64,000 nucleotides of DNA from Sophora flavescens (taxonomy: Eukaryota > Streptophyta > Magnoliopsida > Fabales > Fabaceae): contig CM061070.1 in the NCBI GenBank assembly GCA_030762895.1, forward strand, positions 37,907,279 to 37,971,278. The letters run 5' to 3'. Every line of letters begins with the position of its first letter. Positions within the stretch are counted from its first letter, which is position 1. Position numbers and translations under genes: made by a program. Positions 1 through 10,526 of this stretch are shown piece by piece. A model generated the notes under the pieces. It saw only the letters and a list, made by a program, of their open reading frames with translations. It was not told the origin of the DNA and did not search any database.

Positions 1-103
1 TGCATGTTGTTTTAGGGGGAGGTATGACATAGGGGAGGTCATCCAAGAGTAAGGCGATCTGGCCGTCCGCGGTGATCTAAGTGACCTGGCCCCCGTGGTG
101 TTG
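1..103 (+). repeat. Element E 5' LTR, segment 1 (Tekay-like Ty3-gypsy)
   Basis: This short stretch matches 41524 to about 41625 in the E 3' LTR almost base for base (the TATGACATAGGGGAGGTC core and the GTCCGCGGTGATCTAAGTGA word), so it belongs to the 5' LTR of the same element. The upstream 1.7 kb of that LTR lies outside the window. It is interrupted after 103 by element T; the last five bases TGTTG are the target duplication. The LTR resumes at 19824. Seen directly; assignment to E rests on the match with the 3' LTR. Confidence 0.8.
99..103. repeat. Target site duplication of T, left copy (TGTTG)
   Basis: TGTTG directly precedes the LTR terminus TGATGAG at 104 and is repeated exactly at 19819-19823 after the last LTR terminus. 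Five bases is the usual duplication for Ty3-gypsy integrases. Confidence 0.92.
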
Positions 104-1529
104 TGATGAGTCACCGGCAAGTGTACCGGGTCGTCGCAAGTAATAAAATAAACACGGTAAGTAATTACCGAGGTCGAACACAAGGATTGGGCTACCAATT
201 GAACTAGTCCGCAGGAAATCAGATACGTTTGGTCAAGTAACAGAAAGTGGTTGAGAGAGAGAGATTAAGATCGCAATTCAAATAACAAATCAAATAAAGC
301 TAAGGTATTAAAATCTGAAATTAAGATATCTAGGGTCTCAAATCCACCTACCCAATCATGCATAGTACCCAAGTGATGATGAATTCCTCCCTAAGTTCAA
401 TTACAATGTCAACCGGGACCCCAAATTCTCCTATATCCACTGTCGTGCTCAATAGGACGTATTCGTTGATTGGATTAATTACTTACTAGGTCTCATAACC
501 CTAATCATCAAACTCTATTAATTCTTGTTCCCTATAAGGTTGCACTAATCTCCTACTCACTCTCGTGCAATATTCAATTAGTGATCCCAATTCAAGTTCT
601 AAACGCGAATTGCTGACTAAGCCTCATCAACGTTAACAAGTCAATCACGCATGCATATGATCAACGCAATCAAATCAGAATTGAAAAACATCAATTGAGA
701 AAAAGGGGAGAAAAACATACATCACATGAACACTATACCGCCATGGGTGGCTTCATTGATTCCCTAGACGAGGGGATTAATTCCTCATGCCCATGACGAC
801 ACACAAACAATCCGACATAATCACCATATCAAAATAAGAAAAAGAAGAAGGGAGACGCAACTCCAGAGTAACAAGAACTCGTAACAAAACTGATCTAAAC
901 AGTGGCTAAAACTAGGATTCGGATCCCTAATTCTGATCTGAAACAGCCTATAAATAGGGATTCTGGTTCTCGGCCGCTCGCGGGGCGAACAAGCTTTCGC
1001 GAGGCGAACATTAGTTTTGGCGCGCTTTCAATTTGGATTCTCGCGAGGCGAGAGTGTGTTCGCGGGGCGAATCTTCAAACCTTAATCTGTCACAGCCGTG
1101 ACCTTCATCACGGCTAGGCCGTGATGGTCTCTGTCTTCCAGGGTCTTCAGGCTCTCGCGAGGCGAGAAGCCTCTCGCGTGGCGATCTAGAATTGATGACT
1201 GTTGCTGTTTTGCTGATCTTCAGGCTCGCGAGGTGAGCATCTACTCGCGGGGCGAGTATCTCAGAATGGAAATTTCCACTGTTTCCTTGACTCGAAGTGC
1301 TTCCTTGACTCTTGGAGCTTCATTTCTAACCTGAAACAATAAAAAGAAACAAAAAGCGTAATTCTATTCAAAATAGACTAAAAACTACAAAAATTGCCTA
1401 GAACGAGTCAAAGTCCAACTTAGGAACAAAACAAGGCAAATTTGGGCGAAAACGAGAGTGAACTCGAATAATTTAAACAAAAACCACAGTCCATCTAGTT
1501 AATAAACTAGATAAGCCAGAGGCTTATCA
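104..1529 (-). repeat. T LTR 1 (3' LTR of copy T1)
   Basis: 1426-bp LTR read on the minus strand from TGATAAGCC (1529) to GACTCATCA (104). The U3-side terminus is a hairpin, GATAAGCC-TCT-GGCTTATC. A CG-rich block of CTCGCGAGGCGAG and CACGGCC-type words (about 972-1255) precedes a near-palindromic TATA box CCTATAAATAGG (947-958), followed by about 840 bp of R-U5. Differences from the other two LTRs are few and often CG to TG or CA changes, as expected for methylated repeats. Confidence 0.93.
947..958 (-). promoter_or_regulatory. TATA box of T LTR 1
   Basis: CCTATAAATAGG reads as TATTTATAG on the minus strand, directly downstream (element sense) of the CG-rich palindrome block. Equivalent boxes are at 7357-7368 and 19236-19247. 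The element could be read in either direction because the box is nearly palindromic; position relative to U3 favours the minus strand. Confidence 0.6.
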
Positions 1530-3338
1530 AAACAACCCAAACTTAAACCTTGCTTGTCCCCAAGCAAGCTAAAACTCAAAAAGGACTCAAGACTTGGCAA
1601 ACCTAAAGGAATCACTCGATTTCGCACAAATTTCATGCAATCAAAACAGTTTTTCTCCAATGATTTCCCCCTTTGCATCAATGTAATCCCCACATTCATT
1701 TACTTTAAACAATTGAGAACTTCATCATTCATGCAATCACTAATCTAAGTTGAGGATCAGAGTCACACACAAAAGGAAGATCACCAATTTCAAACAATTG
1801 CCTTCCTCACAAGGGTATGTAAAATTTCACTCATTCGCTCAAATTCGTCTAGGCTATCAACTTTTCACTCAATTTCACATATCAAGAGCACTTCCCATGA
1901 ATTTGATTTTCATCTCAAAAATGGTTCCCACGAAAACATGCATGCATCATCAGAAGGTCTTATAAAGGTTGTAATGGGGCCTGGCTGAGGGTAGGATATT
2001 CAAGGATACTAGGCTTAAGTCCCTAGGAACTAAGAGAGCATGAGCATTTGACACACATTCCACTCAAATTCCTTTTTGCCTCGGGTGACTACAGCCTTTT
2101 CCTTGCTATTTTTTCTGTTTTGCCCCTTTTCTTTTGGCAATTTTTTTTTTACCTTGGGTTTCAACCTTTATTTTTCTTTTTCTCAACCCAAAATGACATA
2201 TCACCTTGTAGCCACCCCAAACTTAGTTTCTCACAACCCTTCTCTTGTTATGCTTCCATGCTCTCCTAATCCTAAGATTGGGTTAACATGGTTTTTCAGA
2301 TTTTGGCTTATAGTGTAGGGTCATCAAGAAACAATAGGCTAATTAGGCTCAATGTGGCTAACTAGGGAACATGCATTAGGGATGATTCTTTTTAGGCCAA
2401 GTAGCTATTCAAAGAAAATTGCCTAAATCATTTGATGCAACACATAGACATGCCAACCATAAAGAGATTCAAGCAAATTCGGGAAAGTGCAACTTAAAAG
2501 TGATTCACACAATCAAAAACAAAGTTGGAGGCTCAAATCCTCACCTGGACATTTTTGCAATTTGTTTGACCGAGATACAATTCCTAGCGTGTGCACCCCC
2601 CTCACCCCAAACTTATCATAAATCAAGTAATCATAATAAAATTCTCAAAGTTCAGTTTTCAATTTTTCACATGGGGATCAACTTTTCTAATTTCAGAACC
2701 TAGGGGAAAATCATCAATGGTCAAAATAATTCATGCAATCAATCTGTGCTCAAGATAATTAAAATCCAACAAGCTTGCCGACACAACACTCATACACAAA
2801 CTCTTGATCTTCTCAAATTATTCAAGAGTGACAAACAAAAACAAAAACAAAAAGTGAGGAAAGGAGAGGGTGCTCCCTGATCAAGTTCCATGGTTGCCTC
2901 CTTATCCAATTGGTCTCACGGGCTCCCTTCTGTTGCATAGCATCCTGGAAGAACTCCTGCAAATTAAAACCTTAATTGCAGATTCGCGAGGCGAGATATC
3001 CCTCGCGAGGCGAATCTGGAAAAATTGTTTTCACACTTTCCAGAATCACGAGGCTAGTAGTATCTCGTGAGGCGAATATGGAATTCCAACAGATGATGAT
3101 GCCCAGAATCGCGAGGCTAAAGTAGACCTCGCGATCGAGACAGAAATGTGAGCAAGCCTCTGAGATTTAGGGCTTCTGTCTCGCGCGGCCACTGTGGATT
3201 CGCGTGGCGAATCAAGTTTTTTTTTTAATCTTATAGATGAAAATGACAGAAACTAAAAATAAAGGATACCTAGCTTGGGTTGCCTCCCAAGTAGCGCTTG
3301 TTTAACGTCCCGAGCCTGACTCAAGTCGCCCCTAAGGG
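1530..3338 (-). other. T1 polypurine tract and 3' noncoding region
   Basis: About 1.8 kb with no credible coding frame between the end of the fused gag-pro frame and the 3' LTR. The minus-strand purine tract is at 1530-1545, one G changed to A compared with copy T2. Words of this region (the CTTGTCCCCAAGCAAG motif at 1552-1567, the ATTGGGTTAACATGG area near 2280) recur in opposite orientation in the 3' noncoding part of D (about 26740-28250), showing that T and D are relatives. At 2979-3215 lies a block of TCGCGAGGCGAA words like those in the LTR promoter. The many short frames here are chance. Confidence 0.75.
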
Positions 3339-5660
3339 TTAATCCGGAGGAAGAAACTGCTTGCAATTTGGGACTGATTCCCCATGGTAATGCCTTATCC
3401 CTTGCCCATTCACTTTGAAGCTACTAGAGGTCCCTTCTAACTCTACTGTTCCGTGTGGACAAACTTGTAGGATTCTTAATGGTCCCGACCACCTTGATCT
3501 TAGCTTTCCCGGAAAGAGTTTCAACCTTGAATTGTCAAGAAGCACTGCTTGCCCGGGCTCAAGCTCCCTAGGCATGATGTGTTTGTCCTGCCTTTCCTTA
3601 GTCCGCTTTTTGTGGATTGCTTGCTTGCGGATCCCGGACAACTCATTTAAATCCAAAAGCCCTCTATAATCGGCACATACTCTCCACTCCGCGATGGTCC
3701 TTTTTGGGATCAACTCATTGTTTTCATTGACCACCACGGTTGTGCCACCTTTCAACTTCGGTGCGTTATCCTCTTTTTTCATGACCATGTCGTTGCGCTC
3801 TTCCCTTGTACATTCATCCCTTGGGGAACTCGGTAAGGCTTCCATGTCTTTCAACCACTCGAGATAGACCTCATCCCCCAAAGGGCCTTTTTTCTCACTG
3901 TCATCATCGTGGGATTTTACCAACACTTGTGCAAGTGAAGAACCATGAGCTTCCCTAGTTGCCCTTGCCTTAAAAATTGAGTCCACCACATCCACTCGGT
4001 ACACATCCGACCTCTCAACAGGATGCTTCATTGCTTCAAAGACATTGAAGACTACCTCGTCATCTTGCACCCTTAGAGTGAGTTTCCCTTGTCGCACATC
4101 TATCAAGGCACCCCCAGTGTCCAAGAAGGGCCTACCCAATATGAGAGGGATCTCAGCGTCTTCATCCATATCAAGCACTACAAAGTCCACCGGAAATATG
4201 AGCTTGTCCACCTTCACTAACAAGTCTTCGACCACTCCATAAGGATATTTAATAGAACGATCGGCCAGTTGGAGTGACATCCGCGTATCCTTGACTTCTT
4301 TGATCCCCAAACTCTTCATCATAGAGAGGGGCATCAAGTTGATGCTTGCCCCTAGATCACATAATGCCTTCCCTAGAGTCATCCCCCCAATGGTGCATGG
4401 TATCGAAAAAGAACCGGGATCCTTCAACTTTGGAGGTAGTTTTCTTTGAAGAATGGCACTACACTGCTCGGTCAAAGCAACCGTTTCCTCATCCACTATT
4501 CTCCGCTTCTTGGAGAGAAGCTCCTTCATAAACCGGGCATAAGATGGCATTTGTTCCAAGGCCTCCGCAAATGGAATGTTAATTTGAAGTTTGCGGAAGA
4601 CATCAAGGAATCTATTGAATTGCTTATCTTGTTGAGGCTTCTTCAATCTTTCCGGATACGGTACCTTCATATAGGGCGGGAGGTCCTGGGGTTCAACCCA
4701 CTTCTTCTTCCGGAACTCTTCATCTACAAGTTTCAGCCTTCCCCCTTGCTCCGGTGCCTTGTCACTTGCCAACTCCTCTTTCTCAGGCTGCTCTTCCTCA
4801 ACATGTGGTTGTTCCTGGGCCTTGTCTTCCTGAGAACTAGTTGCACCCCTGTTAGATCCCAACACCTTACCGCTCCTAATTGTTATGGCATTGCAATGGT
4901 TCTTCGGGTTGTTCTCGGTCTCACCTGGGAAAGTGCCTGGGGGACGCTCATTTAGTTGCTTTGCGAGCTGAGCTATCTGCATCTCTAGATTCTGAATTGT
5001 TGACCCCGTGTGAGTTGCCAACTTATTAATGATTGCGCCTGTGTTGATTACCATCTTTTCCATTGCCGCATTCATCTTCTCAAAACCCAACTCCCAAGGT
5101 TGCCTTCCACCATCTGTTATTTGCAACTGATTAGGCCCCGGAAGAGCCTGTTGAGTATTGCATTCTTGAATTCCAATGTTCGGCCTCGAGACCTGTTGAG
5201 GTTGTTGCCAATTCTGTTGAGGATGTTGTTGACCGGCTAGACCACCATTAGCATCACTCCAAGCGAAACCCGGATGGTCTCTCCTCATATAGCCCCTATT
5301 CTGATTCTGACTGTTCCTCTGATAGTTGTTCTGGGGCACGCTGTCATAGAAATTGTGGCATGAGTCCACATGTTCTCGAGAGAAGTTGAACGGACAGCTC
5401 TGAGTGTCATGATTTCCATTACAGTTATCACAACCCGGAGGCATTCCCTCATGGACCGCATTAACCTTCTTGTTCTCTGACAAAGCCGCAACTTGCATCT
5501 TCAATGATTTAACTTGCTCTAGAATGGCTTCCATTGTTGCAGAACTGACTCCACTTGAGGTTTCCCTACCACGGTTGTAATCATTGTACGACATCTTCTC
5601 TAATAAGGCCCATCCATCCTCAGCTGATAAAAGGAAAAGGAACCGCCAGTGCAGCATCAC
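3339..5660 (-). pseudogene. T1 gag-protease fused to integrase C-terminus (Athila-like, pol deleted)
   Basis: Open frame of 773 codons. In order: late Gag with a zinc knuckle CDNCNGNHDTQSC (CX2CX3HX4C), a Gln/Asn-rich linker, a charged Glu/Lys region, then a retropepsin domain with the catalytic motif CDLGASINLMP and the flap-end motif ILGRPFL. After protease comes the first strand of reverse transcriptase (WRVCADYR) and then, at about base 3660, an in-frame jump to the integrase C-terminal GPF/Y-type region (LFPGKLRSRWSGPL). The remaining RT, RNase H and integrase catalytic core are absent. The true gag start is upstream at 6358; the frame is broken between 5660 and 5890, so this copy would not make full Gag. 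Copy T2 shares the identical fusion. Confidence 0.88.
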
Positions 5661-5890
5661 AATTCATCGATAGCGCCCCCTTAACCCGTTAAAGAAATGT
5701 TGAACTTTGGAGACCCGGGTCAAAGAAAGCTGAAGGACATCTTCTCAAGAGCACATTGTACCTCTCCCAAGCTTCATTAAAAGTTTCATCCTCTGTCCAT
5801 CTCAGAAAGATGTAACGGCTACTCTCGCTTGTGCCGCTTTACGAGGGGGAAAATACTTAGTTAGGAACTTTTGTGCCATTTGCTCCCAAG

Positions 5891-6358
5891 TTAAATCTTG
5901 TTCCTATCCAAGCTGTCAAACCAATCGCGAGCGACATCCCTAAGAGAGAGAGGGAATAGCCGCAAGCGGAACTCATCCTGAGAAACACCTATTGTCTTCT
6001 GCAAGTCACAAGCTTCAAGGAAGTGGGTGATGTGCCTGTGAGGGTCTTGTCTGCCACTCCCATCAAACTGATTCTCACGGATATAGGGTGTGACACATCC
6101 TTCCACTCGGAAGGAGTGCAGATTGAGGTTGCCTCTCACGATGGAAGAATCACAATCACCCAAGTTGGGTAGACTGTACTCGAAGAGAGGCTTGTAACGA
6201 GGAGGAGGAGGAGGAGGGGGAGGATTTTCTTCTTCCATTCTCTCAAGATCACTCGCTTCAAGCCTTTTTCTTTCTCTGACTTCCTTCCTTAAGCGCTTCT
6301 CGGTCTTGGTGATCTCCGAATCAAATAGCAGGTCCTCTTGTGAAAGGGTACCTCGCAT
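5891..6358 (-). pseudogene. T1 gag N-terminal fragment
   Basis: Minus-strand frame starting at ATG 6358 (MRGTLSQEDLLFDSE), with a run of nine or so prolines and then the Athila-type Gag core (FDGSGRQDPHRHITHFLEAC; RLRLFPLSLRDVARDWFDS). It is the same protein as the start of the intact T2 gag at 18226 but leaves frame near 5890. Between 5640 and 6130 the two copies differ mostly at CTG words (for example CATCTGATAG against CATCGATAG), so the break may be partly a sequence error rather than true decay. Confidence 0.85.
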
Positions 6359-6487
6359 ACAAAAACACGACAAGACCAAGTGGAATCAAAGAAGTAGAGA
6401 GAAATAATAGTAAATAAAAATAAAAATAAAAATAACTTAACCAAATAATCAAACTTCCCTAAAAATTAGGAAAATTGGTTGTGCCAA

Positions 6488-6505
6488 TCCCCGGCAACGG
6501 CGCCA
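6488..6505 (-). promoter_or_regulatory. T1 primer-binding site (tRNA-Asp type)
   Basis: Minus strand reads TGGCGCCGTTGCCGGGGA, complementary to the 3' end of plant tRNA-Asp, six bases inside the 5' LTR terminus. This is the usual primer of Athila/Tat-lineage elements. Confidence 0.9.
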
Positions 6506-6511
6506 AAAACT

Positions 6512-7939
6512 TGATGAGTCACCGGCAAGTGTACCGGGTCGTCGCAAGTAATAAAATAAACACGGTAAGTAATTACCGAGGTCGAACACAAGGATTGGGC
6601 TACCAATTGAACTAGTCCGCAGGAAATCCGATACGTTTGGTCAAGTAACAGAAGGTGGTTGAGAGAGAGAGATTAAGATCGCAATTCAAATAACAAATCA
6701 AATAAAGCTAAGGTATTAAAATCTGAAATTAAGATATCTAGGGTCTCAAATCCACCTACCCAATCATGCATAGTACCTAAGTGATGATGAATTCCTCCCT
6801 AAGTTCAATTACAATGTCAACCGGGACCCCCAAATTCTCCTATATCCACTGTCGTGCTCAATAGGACGTATTCGATGATTGGATTAATTACATACTAGGT
6901 CTCATAACCCTAATCATCAAACTCTATTAATTCTTGTTCCCTATAAGGTTGCACTAATCTCCTACTCACTCTCGTGCAATATTCAATTAGTGATCCCAAT
7001 TCAAGTTCTAAACGCGAATTGCTGACTAAGCCTCATCAACGTTAACAAGTCAATCATGCATGCATATGATCAACGCAATCAAATCAGAATTGAAAAACAT
7101 CAATTGAGAAAAAGGGGAGAAAAACATACATCACATGAACACTATACCGCCATGGGTGGCTTCATTGATTCCCTAGACGAGGGGATTAGTTCCTCATGCC
7201 CGTGACGACACACAAACAATCCGACATAATCACCAATATCAAAATAAGAAAAAGAAGAAGGGAGACGCAGCTCCAGAGTAACAAGAACTCGTAACAAAAC
7301 TGATCTAAACAGTGGCTAAAACTAGGATTCGGATCCCTAATTTTGATCTGAAACAGCCTATAAATAGGGATTCTGGTTCTCGGCCGCTCGCGGGACGAAC
7401 AAGCTTTCGCGAGGCGAACATTAGTTTTGGCGCGCTTTCAATTTGGATTCTCGCGAGGTGAGAGTGTGTTCGCGGGGCGAATCTTCAAACCTTAATCTGT
7501 CACAGCCGTGACCTTCATCACGGCTAGGCCGTGATGGTCTCTGTCTTCCAGGGTCTTCAGGCTCTCGCGAGGCGAGAAGCCTCTCACGTGGCGATCCAGA
7601 ATTGACGACTGTTGCTGTTTTGCTGATCTTCAGGCTCGCGAGACGAGCATCTACTCGCGGGGCGAGTATCTCAGAATGGAAATTTCCACTGTTTCCTTGA
7701 CTCGAAGTGCTTCCTTGACTCTTGGAGCTTCATTTCTAACCTGAAACAATAAAAAGAAACAAAAAGCATAATTCTATTCAAAATAGACTAAAAACTATAA
7801 AAATTGCCTAGAACGAGTCAAAGTCCAACTTAGGAACAAAACAAGGCAAATTTGGGCGAAAACGAGAGTGAACTCGAATAATTTGCACAAAAACCACAGT
7901 ACATCTAGTTAATAAACCAGATAAGCCAGAGGCTTATCA
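6512..7939 (-). repeat. T LTR 2 (shared middle LTR)
   Basis: 1428-bp LTR nearly identical to LTRs 1 and 3. It serves as 5' LTR of T1 (primer site at 6488-6505) and 3' LTR of T2 (purine tract from 7940). No TGTTG duplication borders it, which is the main sign of a recombinational dimer rather than two insertions. It has the same terminal hairpin, CG-rich block (about 7380-7665) and TATA box (7357-7368). Confidence 0.92.
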
Positions 7940-9775
7940 AAACACCCCAAACTTAAACCTTGCTTGTCCCCAAGCAAGCTAAAACTCGAAAAGGACTCAA
8001 GACTTGGAAAGCCTAAAGGAATCACTCAGTTTCGCACAAATTTCATGCAATCAAAACAGTTTTTCTCCAATGATTTCCCCCTTTGCATCAATGTAATCCC
8101 CACATTCATTTACTATAAACAATTGAGAACTTCATCATTCATGCAATCATTAATCTAAGTTGAGGATCAGAGTCACACACAAAAGGAAGATCACCAATTT
8201 CAAACAATTGCCTTCCTCACAAGGGTATGTAAAATTTCACTCATTCGCTCAAATTCGTCTAGGCTATCAACTTTTCACTCAATTTCACATATCAAGAGCA
8301 CTTCCCATGAATTTGATTTTCATCTCAAAAATGGTTCCCACGAAAACATGCATGAATCATCAGAAGGTCTTATAAAGGTTGTAATGGGGCCTGGCTGAGG
8401 GTAGGATATTCAAGGATACTAGGCTTAAGTCCCTAGGAACTAAGAGAGCATGAGCATTTGACACACATTCCACTCAAATTCCTTTTTGCCTCGGGTGACT
8501 ACAGCCTTTTCCTTGCTATTTTTTCTGTTTTGCCCCTTTTCTTTTGGTAAATATTTTTTTTTTACCTTGGGTTTCAACCTTTATTTTTCTTTTTCTCAAC
8601 CCAAAATGACATATCACCTTGTAGCCACCCCAAACTTAGTTTCTCACAACCCTTCTCTTGCTATGCTTCCATGCTCTCCTAATCCTAAGATTGGGTTGAC
8701 ATGGTTTTTCAGATTTTGGCTTATAGTGTAGGGTCATCAAGAAACAATAGGCTAATTAGGCTCAATGTGGCTAACTAGGGAACATGCATTAGGGATGGTT
8801 CTTTTTAGGCCAAGTAGCTATTCAAAGAAAATTTCCTAAATCATTTGATGCAACACATAGACATGCAAACCATAAAGAGATTCAAGCAAATTCGGGAAAG
8901 TGCAACTTAAAAGTGATTCACACAATCAAAAACAAAGTTGGAGGCTCAAATCCTCACCTGGACATTTTTGCAATTTGTTTGACCGAGATACAATTCCTAG
9001 TGTGTGCACCCCCCTCACCCCAAACTTATCATAAATCAAGTAATCATAATAAAATTCTCAAAGTTCAGTTTTCAATTTTTCACATGGGGATCAACTTTTC
9101 TAATTTCAGAACCTAGGGGGAAATCATCAATGGTCAAAATAATTCATGCAATCAATCTGTGCTGAAGATAATTAAAATCCAACAAGCTTGCCGACACAAC
9201 ACTCATACACAAACTCTTGATCTTCTCAAATTATTCAAGAGTGACAAACAAAAACAAAAACAAAAAGTGAGGAAAGGAGAGGGTGCTCCCTGATCAAGTT
9301 CCATGGTTGCCTCCTTATCCAATTGGTCTCACGGGCTCCCTTCTGTTGCATAGCATCCTGGAAGAACTCCTGCAAATTAAAACCTTAATTGCAGATTCGT
9401 GAGGCGAGATATCCCTCGCGAGGCGAATCTGGAAAAATTGTTTTCACACTTTCCAGAATCACGAGGCTAGTAGTATTTCGCGAGGCGAATATGGAATTCC
9501 AACAGATGATGATGCCAAGAATCGCGAGGCTAAAGTAGACCTCGCGACGCGAGACAGAAATGTGAGCAAGCCTCTGAGATTCAGGGCTTCTGTCTCGCGC
9601 GGCCACTGTGGATTCGCGTGGCGAATCAAGTTTTTTTTTTTATTCTTATAGATGAAAATGACAGAAACTAAAAATAAAGGATACCTAGCTTGGGTTGCCT
9701 CCCAAGTAGCGCTTGTTTAACATCCTGAGCCTGACTCAAGTCGCCCCTAAGGGTTAATCCGGAGGAAGAAACTGC
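7940..9775 (-). other. T2 polypurine tract and 3' noncoding region
   Basis: Counterpart of 1530-3338, with an intact purine tract (AAGTTTGGGGTGTTT on the minus strand at the LTR border) and the internal CG-rich palindrome block at about 9388-9630. No coding frame supported. Confidence 0.75.
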
Positions 9776-10526
9776 TTGCAATTTGGGACTGATTCCCCAT
9801 GGTAATGCCTTATCCCTTGCCCATTCACTTTGAAGCTACTAGAGGTCCCTTCTAACTCTACTGTTCCGTGTGGACAAACTTGGAGGTTCTTAATGGTCCC
9901 GACCACCTTGATCTTAGCTTTCCCGGAAAGAGTTTCAACCTTGAATTGTCAAGAAGCACCGCTTGCCCGGGCTCAAGCTCCCTAGGCATGATGTGTTTGT
10001 CCTGCCTTTCCTTAGTCCGCTTTTTGTGGATTGCTTGCTTGCGGATCCCGGACATCTCATTTAAATCCAAAAGCCCTCTATAATCGGCACATACTCTCCA
10101 CTCCGCGATGGTCCTTTTTGGGATCAACTCATTGTTTTCATTGACCACCACGGTTGTGCCACCTTTCAACTTCGGTGCGTTATCCTCTTTTTTCATGACC
10201 ATGTCGTTGCGCTCTTCCCTTGCACATTCATCCCTTGGGGAACTCGGTAAGGCTTCCATGTCTTTCAACCACTCGAGATAGACCTCATCCCCCAAAGGGC
10301 CTTTTTTCTCACTGTCATCATCGTGGGATTTTACCAACACTTGTGCAAGTGAAGAACCATGGGCTTCCCTAGTTGCCCTTGCCTTAAAAATTTAGTCCAC
10401 CACATCCACTCGGTACACATCCGACCTCTCAACAGGGTGCTTCATTGCTTCAAAGACATTGAAGACTACCTCGTCATCTTGCACCCTTAGAGTGAGTTTC
10501 CCTTGTCGCACATCTATCAAGGCACC
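9776..10526 (-). pseudogene. T2 protease tail and RT/integrase fusion fragment
   Basis: Same protein segment as the 3' half of the T1 frame, including WRVCADYR joined directly to the integrase C-terminal region (junction near 10073-10080). It has two further lesions not seen in T1: a stop replacing Ser in the VDSIFKAR segment (near 10392) and a one-base loss near 9882 that changes frame just after GKLRSRWSGPL. Its upstream part is separated from it by element C and lies at 15918-18226. Confidence 0.85.
10464..10526. repeat. 63-bp direct duplication flanking C, left copy
   Basis: These 63 bases of T2 protease sequence recur at 15918-15980 on the other side of C, with one difference seen (G to A). 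The shared GA at 15918-15919 could be microhomology with the end of the extra primer-binding site. It is far longer than the five bases expected from integrase, so C did not enter, or was not left, by simple integration. Confidence 0.88.

Noticed and set aside
4446..4955. 169-codon plus-strand frame opposite T1 gag-pro (also 16313-16822)
   Set aside because: It is antisense to a recognisable gag-protease frame and conserved only because the coding strand is.
7964..8375. Short frames repeated at 1554-1965
   Set aside because: They recur only because the T internal region is duplicated; reading is opposite to the element and lacks domain content.
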